Assembly: GCA_016098155.1 (NCBI GenBank)
Contig: JAAAJB010000053.1
Span: 3,802-67,801, forward strand
Source of the DNA: Actinomortierella ambigua
Taxonomy: Eukaryota > Mortierellomycota > Mortierellomycetes > Mortierellales > Mortierellaceae
Direction of reading: 5' to 3'
DNA length: 64,000 nucleotides
Position 1 is the first letter of the stretch. Each line of letters begins with the position of its first letter. Position numbers and translations under genes: made by a program. Shown here one piece after another: positions 34,451 to 44,880 of the stretch. The notes under the pieces were generated by a model. It worked only from the letters and a program-made list of their open reading frames with translations. It made no database searches and was not told the DNA's origin.

Positions 34451-34963
34451 ATTCTTTCCTTCTCCGCCTCGCTTTTTCGCCTTTGCTTACCCTGGTCTCA
34501 TGGTCAGGCACTTCGGCAGGGTTAACCTTGTCAGGGTGGTATCGTAATGCAAGCCGTCTTTTTTTTTGGGCAGGAAAGTGTGATAAGGGGCGAAACGTGG
34601 TTTTGGTTTGTACATGCCAGTGGTAGTGGTCGTCAGCCGTCGTCGAGGTAGTAGTGGTACCAGGGTGAGAGTGTTTCGAAGGAAGAAGGGAAGGACAATC
34701 GTCGGCGCAAGGACGGATTAGAACCAATAGTCATAGGGAGGGCAAGAAGAAGAGGACAGGGTCAGTCAAGGTCAAGAGACCCTACTCTGTCACCAACTAT
34801 AACCACCACCACCCCTCGCTGCCTGCTACCCACACAATGGGCAGAAACAGCTGCACATTCGTTTGTCGAGGGGGCTGTACCTGTAAGCCTTTTTGATCTC
34901 ATCCTGCGTGCTCGTCTTGGACACCCCCAGAATTTCATAGAGATGGGTGGTGCTGCGATCCAT
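32064..34963 (-). CDS. J-domain protein fused to multi-pass membrane domain
   Basis: Minus-strand exons 34881-34963, 34491-34557, 33582-33615 and 32064-33238 join in phase to 452 aa. Residues 7-70 form a DnaJ J-domain: YEILGVSKTSTQDEIKKAYR, the HPD motif (35-37), then AGAYEVLSDPKKRGLYDKYG. The rest has about seven hydrophobic segments, such as FLMTMSILFVLALIFLSFLA, WSYAVVFIPMWILDAILIAG and ATVLVPVFIVLGILLCCSGC. An acidic loop and a basic loop lie between them. A short Ser/Arg-rich cytosolic-type tail ends the protein. The pairs of helices with Trp-containing loops are reminiscent of the TMEM185 family; that is a pattern impression. The predicted role is an Hsp70 co-chaperone anchored in an internal membrane. 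The intron between exons 2 and 3 carries a long (GA)n tract. Confidence 0.87.
34399..34447. repeat. (TC)n microsatellite in J-domain gene intron
   Basis: A 49-base uninterrupted TC repeat on the plus strand lying in intron 2 of the minus-strand J-domain gene. Confidence 0.92.
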
Positions 34964-35510
34964 GGTGGCGAATCCTGGTGAGAGTGAGGGTGTGTGAGTG
35001 AGAGAGAGCAAAAGGGCATTCGCAGGTCAATAATGGTCTGTTGTGGGAAGAGCGTGGTTTCCATTCATTTCAGGGACAAGAACAGGCACAATGACCCCAA
35101 GTTGAGCTGGCGGTGGCATACACAGAAGGAGAAGGAGGAGGGACAGGAGCAGAAGAAAGCGGAGAGAGAGAGCGGAGGGGTGCGAAAGAGGAGGAAGGGT
35201 GAGGAGAGGATGGCACTATAGGATGGAGAGTGCGAGTGAGAGTGAGAGTGAGAGCGGAATGGAGATGCAAATGCAAATGCAATGCAATGCAATGAGAATG
35301 AATGTCTTGTGCAGTTCTTGTTTTCCCAAGCAACAGCGGGCATGAAAAGAAGGAGAGAGAGATAGAGGGAAAAGAGAGAGCAAACGATCCGCCCAGCCCA
35401 GCCCAACTCAACCCAGCCAAGCCAAGCCCAGCCCACCTTTTGTCCTGCTGCAAGTATCACTGCCTGCATTCGCATCTCTTCCTTCCCACCTCGCTCGCTT
35501 CTTGAGCCTA
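34964..35510. promoter_or_regulatory. Divergent promoter region, J-domain gene / MSS4-like gene
   Basis: 547 bases separate two start codons pointing outward. The strip holds short tandem repeats: GAGAGT/GAGTGA-type units near 35225-35255, ATGCAA units near 35266-35292 and a CAGCCCA-like tandem near 35391-35435. No TATA box is evident for either gene. Confidence 0.5.
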
Positions 35511-36177
35511 ATGGCCGCCGAATCTCCCCTCACACCATTCACCTACGACCTTGACTCTCTTCTCGAGGGTCAGGACCTCGACCAACAGCTCAACCGGTTT
35601 GACATTTACTGCCCTCAGTCGACATGCCGCTCGCTCATCCTTCGCAAAAAGACCGCCCACATTGTGAAGCGTCCTCGGAGTAATGTATGCAAGCTGACAA
35701 AATTGACAGAGCGTGCCAACAATGTTGCTACAATGCCAAACCCTCCATACTTAACACAAACGTTTTGTTTGAATATGCTTGCCTGCTTTTTTTTTCTTTT
35801 ATATCCTGCTCTACTTCGCTTTTTCTTGCTTTCTTTTGGCTTGGATTGGCTTGTTTCTTGCCCTCTTGAACATGATGACATAGCTCTCAAAGGAAGGGTC
35901 TGATCAGATCACGGAACAGGAGCAGAACAGCATTCCAAACGCGCAAGGACAGGAGGATGTCGCTGCTGACCCGATGCTGTCTTTCTGGATCGTCAAGGAC
36001 ATGATGGACTTTGACAACATTGGCTTCACAAAGACCTTGCCTTCCGGGATCAAGCTGCTGGCGTGCGCTGACTGCGACACTGGTCCTCTCGGCTACCACG
36101 ACACCAATGCCGCATCCGACAACAGAGAGTACCTGATTGCATTTAACCGTGTCCGGTATCCTGCACTGGAGGCATAG
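35511..36177 (+). CDS. DSS4: MSS4/DSS4-type Rab guanine-nucleotide-free chaperone
   Basis: Exons 35511-35684 and 35884-36177 splice in phase 0 to 155 aa, close to the usual size. The first half has the zinc-binding pair CPQSTCRSLILRK. The second has FWIVKDMMDFDNIGFTKTL, then LLACADCDTGPLGYHD with the second Cys pair, and the final YLIAFNRVRY strand. This is the signature order of MSS4/RABIF (yeast Dss4). These bind secretory Rab GTPases, release GDP and stabilise the empty form. A Gln/Glu-rich loop of about 30 residues sits between the halves. The first ATG after the CT-rich leader was chosen; an in-frame TTG slightly upstream is not a start. Confidence 0.92.
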
Positions 36178-37592
36178 CCCCCCTCCTTGAGACAGATCAA
36201 TTGCTTGCTATCCATTCATTACTGGGTGGGCATATGTCACTGTAATAATATAAACTGTGCTTGAAAGACTAGACCAAATCACGCCAACTCAGGGTCTGGC
36301 ATGGGCCAGGGCTTGGGTACTGGGGGGGGTGGGGGAGAGGAGAATTTGTCACTGTCAGGTGGGTAGAAAGATTAAGATATGGAGGATAAAGCCATGCGAC
36401 CTGTCGGCATGTGAGGAGAATAGGGAGAAAGGGACCGCTGCTCTTTCATGTGCCTGAGCGAGGAGGCTAGTTTAACGATCCAGGAGAAGTGTGGAAGGGA
36501 AAAAGAAAGCCAAGTCGAGAGACGGGTCATCAGGTCTCTGACTCTATTTGACTTGAAGGACGTGCCCGTTCAACCACCCCTCGCCGCCATGCGTTCTATG
36601 TTGACACATGCGATAAGAATAGCATCCTAGCTCCTACCACCAACCACTGCTTCGACCCCCATTCGCTAGAGTGCACAGTAGTTTAGACTACGAAGTAGCG
36701 AGGTCGTAGAATTCGAGCTCTTGTTTTCCTGACTGCAGTTTTAACCATCCCGTCGACAACGGGTATGCTGACAAGCGAGGAAAGTAAAGAAAAAAAAAAG
36801 ACTGAACACATTTCCCGCTCATCCAAATTCAGACGGGGCGGTGTGTTCGTGTTGTCCGCACCCCCCCCCCCCTTTTCCCTCGTCGCTCATGTCAGCCGCC
36901 CTCCGACTCCAGTCCCTCTTTCCTCTGCCGTGTTCGCTTGCGTGCACTCCCCTTGGATGACCCTGTCGTCAAACATTTGGCCCAGGTGATTACCTGTGCA
37001 CTCTCTCCTGTGGACAAAAGGGAACACCAACAGCAGACCGACCTTCGACCGTCCGCCAGATGGTCGGTGGGATATGATTTGTTGTAGTGGCTGTAAAATA
37101 AAGATAATTAAAACACACGACGCATTAGCAGGTGGACGACCACGATGGTGTTGCTCCGAGCGAGGAAGGGGGCGAGGGTGTGTGGGCAAGGCTCACCCTT
37201 GGTGTGTGCCATTTGCCATCTTCCAGGCTCAGCCTTACTCTGTCGTCAGCCCCCCCTTCCCCCGGCTGCTGCATGCGTGACCAGCAGTTGTCACGACGAC
37301 GGGCCTGCACCGTAAAATCGAGTGTGCATGTCACTTATAAAGCTTCAAACAACCAACAGCCACTCCTTACTTTTTTTTTTCCTCCTCTTCAACTCCATCG
37401 TCCACACCCACCCTTCTCTTTCTCTCACATCTTTCGAAACAAATCAGATACCTTTTGTCCATACACCCGCTCACACTCACATATACACACACACACACAC
37501 ACATACTATCTCTTTCGCCTTCACTCTCTCTCCATCTCCATCTCCGTGTGTGTCTCCCACACGTGCAAACATCTTCCCTAAATCCTGCAGTC
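36178..37592. other. 1.4 kb intergenic, PB1-SAM gene promoter at right end
   Basis: No gene recognised. A TATAAAG motif at 37336-37342 and a pyrimidine/CA-rich leader precede the PB1-SAM start codon. Confidence 0.5.
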
Positions 37593-39496
37593 ATGTTGAC
37601 AAAGACGGTGAAGGCGCTGTACAAAGACGACCTCCGTCGACTTTCCATCGACATTGAGCATATTGACTATGAAGGGCTGCGCAAAAAGCTGCAGTCGACA
37701 TTCCAGCTTGAGAGCGAGTTTGCCATCAAGTACACCGACACTGACGGCGACTTTTGCACTATTGGAAGTCGAGAAGACCTGGATGACCTTGGTAGGGCTG
37801 AGAATGACCAATCCTTTGTTGCTTGCTGTTATTGTTGTTGTTGTTTTCACCCTTTTGGAGGGAGGGAGGGCGGTTGGGTGGTTGGGTGGTTGTCATGTCT
37901 GAATGCATCGTGATCTAATCTCCTGATGATAAAACGTTTGTTTGCATCGCCAATATCCCTCGGTGGGGGGTGCTTTCGTCTCTGACAGTCGAGTCGGATG
38001 TAGTCAAAGTGAACAAAGGTACTCTTCGGCTACATGTGGTCCCAAATGGTACTAGCATCCTCAATACCGGCTTCTTCCACCCACAGGAGGGCTCAGAAGG
38101 TGTGTATTTTCGCACTGCTTTGTTGTTGTTCCCTTTGTCCACCTGAGCACTCGGCGGAAGCGTGACCCAACCCCCTCCTCATTGATGGTCCTCTTCTTCG
38201 TCCTTTTCAAATAATGCTCTTTCCAGGCACCCAACGGCCTCGACCAAGGATTGAGAGTGACCTAACAGATGCAGGAATGCTCGAGATTCTCCGAGACATC
38301 GGTCTCTATATCCAAGCTCGAGGTAGATACGGCAAATAGGCCTAATGCAAATTGTCAAGTGAACATGGTGAAGGGGGAGAGGCATCGCACTCATCTCACC
38401 GCTTTTTTCTCACCCTTTTCCCTCCCCCTCCCCTTTGTTGCATGATCACTAGAGAGTGTAATGGCAGACCTTCCTCCAGGGGCTTCGTCTTGGGTTTCTA
38501 CAGAGAAGAACCTGATCAGTAAGTGTGTCAAGGGGAGAGAGAACGAGGATGAGCAAAGAATACATTGCAATGCGCACCAAAAAAAAAGGGCTGAGAAGTC
38601 AACATGGCAACGATATTCACCTGCCCTGTCCCCTCTGTTTTTCCGTTCTCGCCAATTCGTCAATAGCCCCATCGTCTGCGGAAAGCTTTCAAAGACTCTG
38701 CTATGCAAGTGGCATACGAAGGAAGCTGAGCCCTTCCAGTGCAGAGTCGTGTAAGGAGCCTTGAACAACCTCATCCTCCTCCTTCCTTTTCCAATCCCTC
38801 TATCTCCCATACCCAATAGACCCCAATAATGCCCCAACAATGGATGAAATGTATAACATGCGCATGCACCACGCATCACACCCTCTCTGAGCTCATTTTC
38901 GACCAGTCTCTGACAATCCCTCTCATGGGATACTCTCTTACTTGCAACCGTTCTATGCACATCTCAACTGGACGGGTGAAACTCGCTCCCCATCAATGCA
39001 TACTCTTCCTTTCACACAGTGCTTTGCGGTCTTGACAGACATGTCCACCGATGGTCGGTCGATACCGTGGCGGACTGGCTTACTCGCAGTGGGTTTGAAG
39101 AGAGTGTGGCAGTATTTAAAGGTAACAAAAAAGAAAAAAAAAGTGGAAACAACATCATGCTCTCATCCATGTCTCCCGCCATTTTAATAAGATCAGACGA
39201 TACAGCATGCTGCCCCCCCCCCCAACTAATGCATGTATATCTTGTGTGTAACTCTACATGCAGCCAACGACATTAGCGGCGATGTACTTCTGGAGTTGAC
39301 GCATGACACACTCAAGGACATGGGCGTGGGATCGACGGGCAAACGGATCCGATTGCTCAAGATGATTGCTGAGCTGCGATTATATGTGGCCGATCTGGCC
39401 ATGCAAGAGTCGACGTCCAAGATCGCCAAGGAGGGCCCCAATGGCGAACCTTTGTTGGACGAGCCCCGTGTCTTTGGTGGCATGGCCCTTCATTAA
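37593..39496 (+). CDS. PB1-SAM domain adaptor protein
   Basis: Exons 37593-37791, 37989-38099, 38227-38322, 38453-38518, 39020-39121 and 39264-39496 give 268 aa; all five introns are phase 1. Residues 1 to about 90 form a PB1 fold. A basic face (KALYKDDLRRL) is followed by an acidic OPCA-like segment (YTDTDGDFCTIGSREDLDDL) and a final LRLHVVP strand. A linker leads to a SAM domain (about 168-235): RWSVDTVADWLTRSGFEE, DISGDVLLELTHDTLKDMGV and GKRIRLLKMI, resembling SAM domains of Ste50/Byr2-type MAPK adaptors. Both domains mediate oligomerisation, so a signalling scaffold role is inferred. No kinase domain follows; the stop at 39494-39496 is clear. The 501-base intron before the SAM exon could hide another small exon. 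Confidence 0.85.
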
Positions 39497-40004
39497 CCTT
39501 TCTGTGGCGAGAGAGGATGTAGTAAAAAGAACAAACAAAAAATGCTCTCATAGGCAATGATACCCCTCCCCTTTTTTCAGTCGCTTGCTTCGCTTTGTGG
39601 TAGCCATCGAGCCCATCCTACACAATAAAGTGGCTCCAATGTAGAAACAAGAACCTAGGTCGGGCTGCATTGGGATGCAGAGTTGGGTTCATATCAACGA
39701 CGTCGTTAAGCCTGTACGTGTAACAACAATGACAGGAATTAGGAAACTCAGGACGCACAGTGGTATGAACCGGGGCAGATGGCGATCGTATCAAGTCTAT
39801 TCATTCTTGGTTTTACCCTCTTTGGTTGCCATTATTCACATTACCTCTGCTCCGTCTGCATCTGTTCCTGCCTGTTGCAAACATCCACCTCGATCCAATC
39901 CCACCCGTCCCCATCATTACCTTCTCTCTTTCACTTTTTTGAACTCCTCCAGTTCTCCCACAAAGCAACGACATACCATTCGGGAGCTACATCCTGTCCT
40001 GGCA
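39497..40004. other. Intergenic, leader of RCC1-repeat gene
   Basis: 508 bases without a supported gene. The frame upstream of 40005 stays open but lacks coding character and covers a typical CT-rich leader. Confidence 0.5.
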
Positions 40005-41058
40005 ATGCTGAACCGTCAACAGCAGAGCGAGCCCAATACCCACCATGCGAGACCTCGATGGGCTTTGCCTGTTGGACCCCGAGGTTCTTCTCTCTCATCC
40101 CCTTCTCCAGCCTCGAATTCCTCTCAACGCTCTTCCCCCTACGCCTTTTCAATGGGTAGGCCTGGTGGTAAAAAGTCGCCACGCAACCTCAATCTACCTG
40201 CGCCTGCGCCAGCACCTACACCAGCACCAGGCTCATTGTCTTCCACATTACCACGGAACCCCTCACAAATGTCCAGACCAACGACTCGTCACGATCAACC
40301 CTTGGCTCTGACCGCGCCAACTCATTCATCAAAGAACGCACTGTCACTCAAGGCCATGAAAGGTGGCCACCCTGCGCCTGCTATCACTCACCGTAGAGTC
40401 GCATGGGTCCAGTCAATGGAAGGCAGTGGCCGCCCCTCGACTCTCAAGCACAGTAACACGGTTTCGCCCATGACTGACCGAAGCACCAGAAGCCCCGTAT
40501 CCACCCTCCCTACTACACCGCCATCTCCGGCTCTGCTGTCAGAAGCGGCTCGACGCAGGATAGAGCGCGCGAGAAGGATCCTTGTATTGCGGGAGAAAAT
40601 TGATCAACTCACCATTGAGCTGCATAGGCTGGAGAACGAAGAGAGGCAAGAGGAGGGAGGGCCTGATCATGACCACACATCCCCCTCCACTGAGACACAA
40701 CTCTTCGACCCGTCGCGCGCCATGACCAAGGAGGGCGGCCAGCATGAAGCAGGCAAGCTACTAGGTTCAAAATCACCACCTGTCAGTCCGCTGACTCCTG
40801 CAGATCAGGCCATGGCACATCAACATCAGCGCCAGTATGCTCAGCCAGAGTGCCACGATACCATGATTGGACTTCCCTGCACACCGGGTGCTAAAGACGC
40901 AGTGGGCATTAAAGCTATCGGGCGCACGCAGTCAACCTTGGTCAATCCAGAGGTGTATTCACTTCCAGCCCCAGGTAACAAACCTCACGCCACCACGCAG
41001 CAAGATGCTTCTGATGAGCTAGCAGATCTGGCATCAGGGCTCCACGAGGCACAGGAGA

Positions 41059-41092
<34 letters not shown>

Positions 41093-44000
41093 CATGGAGC
41101 AGTTTGAAGGAGATCATGAAGGTAATATCAAGCTCCGTCTGAAATGGGATTTTCTTCAGGTCAGAGTTTATACTTTCCAGCAGGCTTTGCCTTGCTCATG
41201 CCACCATTTGCACCATCCTCTTTTTTGTTCATACTGCATTAGATATTCGAAACATCACCTTGTCTGGCATGCTCATGAGACACTTGGAGCTTGGTGACTC
41301 GGACAACAGTAATGATGATGAGGATGAAAACTATGCTGTTACGGAGCGATACGGCCGGGATGTGCCAGTGATGCTCGACGCTGATGATGAAGAGTCTCAG
41401 CTAGTCAAGAAGAGGGCAGCAGATAGGACCATCACTCGATCGCCAGAAGGCTACGACACCAGCAACGGCGAAGACGACCAAGGCAGTGGCGATGGAGATG
41501 ATGAGTATGGGACTACAATTGATGTGACAGACGTGGATGATACCTTTTATGGCCAGCAGGGTAACAGAACCATGGTCTTCATGTCGAAGCTGACCTCGGC
41601 CCTAGCAGATGGAGACATGTCTTTGCTCCCACTCGACCGGACCATGAACCCATACGATCTACCCAACTGCACACTTCTAGCGGACACGACCATTTTGTAT
41701 GGTAACGGCAAGCGTGGTCCGTTTGAGGAGTCTGTAGAATCAAAGACTGAGACTCATCGTCACCATCCTGTGGGTAAAATGCCCATATCGTTCTTGGACG
41801 AGCTCAATGACTATTGTTTGGCGAACCCAATGCCACTCTACGAGTCGACCCCCGCCAACATACACGACGGCCATCCGATACCAAGCGAACAGAGCACAGC
41901 TGAAACATTGAATTTTAACCAGAATGCCTTGCAGCCAAACTTGCCCTGGACACCCGACAACCATATCCAGCCCAATAGATCGAATCAAGCACCTCGACCT
42001 GCACCGATCATCACCCGTAACCTTCTCGACCTCCCTCGAACCCGTCCTTCTGCTACTTCTTCCTTCCATGGATCAAGAGCTTCATCGTCTTTTCCGGCCT
42101 TCTCGGCTGGAGCCGAGGCCTTGTCGTCTCCTCCACCATTGGCCTCCACATTCTCATCGCCATTGACAGCCGACACGGAATTGTGCTACAGATCTGCGAA
42201 AGAAAGCTTGACAACCAACAATTCTCGAGAATTTTTCTTTGCTTCCCCAACCCTGCCCCCAGTTGTTCATGAGCACGAGGGCAGAGTTGCTACCGACATG
42301 ACGCAGTTGCCTCAACAACAACAACAACAAAAACAACAACAACGAGAACAAAAGCCACTTCTACTTCAGATATCTACGAGCAAAAGCAAGACCCAACCTA
42401 CTACAACTTTGTCACATTGGCATCCGCTCGCTACCCACACTCCTCATCATCACGAGCCTAAAACCCCCAAAGACGAGGGTGACTCCTTTCCACCTATCAC
42501 CATGATTGTCATCCCATCCAACACACGCTGCGAGACACCTACTTCGTCTCTAGAATCCACTCGCAACGCCAGCATAAAGTCTCTTGCCGCCAAGCTGAAA
42601 GCACAGAGCACGACACATCCAAGCCAGCTGCCGCAGAGCTGCGGGCGGGGGTTCCTGCCGCCCAGGACCCGACTTGTAGCTTCGGGGGCGAGGCACACCG
42701 TGGTGGCGACGGAAAAGGGCGAGGTCTACTCATGGTGGTGGAGGGAAGAGGAAGAGGAAGAAAATGATGATGATGAGGGCGGAGAAGGAAGAGATGATGA
42801 TGAGCGCTCCACAGGTTCTTCAGCGACCACAGTCTCCCTAAACTCGGTCGCAGCCCGCACGGCCGCCATCGCCACAGGCACAAAGTTGGAGGACAGGGAT
42901 GAAAGTGGACAGCCGACTAGTGACTGGCTCGATCTGGTACTGGGTCGTAGCATGGCGGCTGACAGTCGCCCGGGGTCCTTGCAAGGTACGACAACGATGT
43001 ATCGACCTGGATTGGTCTTTATCCCGGTGGCCAGTACACTGGGTGGCGAAGAGAAAAAAGCGGCGGGCAAGGACGACACGGTGATAGGGGAGAATCCTTC
43101 GGCCAGCCAAGAAGCGTTCACCATTCACAAGATTGTGTGCTCGGATCATGCCTCGTTTGTCCTGATGACGAGTGGTGAACTCTGGGGGTGGGGTACATTC
43201 AAGGTGAGTAGGAGAACAGACTATGGCACAACATGAGTGGAAAACAAAAATAGAGCAATGGCTGGCGATGAAAGCTAATGTCATGAATCGAATCCGACCC
43301 AATATAGGATGCACAGGGCCAACCGATCGGACTTGTGCCCAGCGGCAGAGCCTACACACGACCAGAGCGCCTCTGTGACACGGCGATCAAGGATGTGGCC
43401 TGTGGCCGCAATCACATCCTGTTGTTGACCGCGACAGGTGAGGTCATTACTTGGGGTTCCAACGACTCGGGCCAGCTAGGTCGTCGATGCCACCACCACC
43501 GTGGTGCGCCAGAAGGTTACGCGACCAAGAGCCATGAAGGGGCGCAAGACAAGGTACCAACAGGACAAGACGCTACTGCAGAACCAACCTTCGACCTCGG
43601 CCCCTTCTTTGTCAGCGCGTTGCCTTCGCCCAATGGTATCATAGGCATAGGAGCCGGCAAGGAGGCCTCGTACTGCTGGGATGCGTCGACGCTCTATGGT
43701 TGGGGCGACATCCTCTACGGCCCCGAGGCGGTCTTGGGTGGCGACGTCGCCGCCCCGGCCGCCACCGAAGGCTCTTCTACTTTGACAGAAATGTCTGTGC
43801 CTTTGAGATCCAGGTTGGGCGACTCTGGTTCCACCGCTGTTCTGGGTAGCAGCGGCAGCAGCGGCAGCAGGAATAGCAGTAGCAGCGAAAACGGCAGCGG
43901 TAGCAACCATAGTTATGGTCGACGCTCTCCTCTTCCTCCGCCTCGTCGTCACGGCTTTATTCCCTCGACTCGAGTGAATGCTAGGGGGCGGCATTATGTG

Positions 44001-44807
44001 GAGAGGCCGACGGCGATCCCACTCCCGTATCGCGGCGTCACCTTGAAGCAGGTCCAGGGCGGGTCTCGCCATACCGTGATACTGACCAAGTCTGGTCTCG
44101 TGCTGACGATGGGTGAGGATGAGTTTGGACAGCTCGGGATATCCACTCCTCCTGCTGCCTCGCCCTATCCTTCTGTCGAAGCAATGGCAGCCACCACCAC
44201 TACCACCACCACCACCGCCACCGCCACCCGTTACACTGCCAATGCCACTGGTATCATCTCGGCAGACAAGGCGGCGGCAGCGGCGGCAGCAACCTCATCG
44301 CCACGTCTACTTCCGGTCTTGGCGCCGATTTGCACGGGGGTCAAGGAGATCAGCTGTGGCGCATACCACACAATAGTTTGCACGGAGCGCGGGCAGGGCT
44401 ATATTTGGGGGAAGGGCTACCAGCCAGGGACAGTCGCTGAAGGCTCCATCTCTTCGTCGAGTTCTTGCTCGTCCATTGGGATTTCCGCCGCCAGTCCGAC
44501 CTCGTCATCATGTGCGCAAGTGAGAAGTGGTGATGGTGGTACTGGTACTGGTGCTGGCGGTGGTGACATTTTAGCTCATGCATCCCCAGGATCTCTGGTG
44601 TCATCATCGTCATCGCCTTTGGTCATCTCGTCGCTGTGTTCGTCATTGTCCTCGCTGTCCTTGCAACAAAACTCGTATCGGAGGCGAGGGTCCAGGCATG
44701 CGATCATCTTGGAGCCCGGTCAGCGGATCCTGAAAGTCTCGGCACTTACCCAGAGCCCCCATGCGGTGGCGCTTATCATTTCTGATACCTTATCATTTAC
44801 CAAATAG
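40005..44807 (+). CDS. Very large RCC1-repeat protein
   Basis: Exons 40005-41121, 41243-43203 and 43308-44807 give 1525 aa. Donor G/GTAATA at 41122 (phase 1) is needed to keep frame with the AT-starting exon; a GT at 41160 would break it. The first roughly 880 residues are mostly disordered. They are Ser/Pro/Thr-rich, with one coiled segment (EAARRRIERARRILVLREKI), Asp runs and a Gln tract. Beta-propeller repeats follow: GARHTVVATEKGEVYSW, SGELWGWGTFKDAQGQPIGL, ACGRNHILLLTATGEVITWG, GSRHTVILTKSGLVLTMG and CGAYHTIVCTERGQGYIWG. The WGWGTFKDAQG block resembles the RCC1/Prp20 Ran-GEF signature (LWGWGTFRD...), so it may be the Ran exchange factor or a relative. Repeats are interrupted by long Ser/Gly/Thr-rich insertions. 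RCC1 itself is usually near 420-480 aa. Confidence 0.82.
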
Positions 44808-44880
44808 TAGCCACACACACAAAAGAAAGGAAAAAAAAAACATAACAACGGCACAGACAACATATAAAAAGAGGGGTCTA

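Noticed and set aside
36665..36700. Shared 11-base string GTGCACAGTAG also present near 57971
   Set aside because: An 11-base match is expected many times by chance in a window this size.
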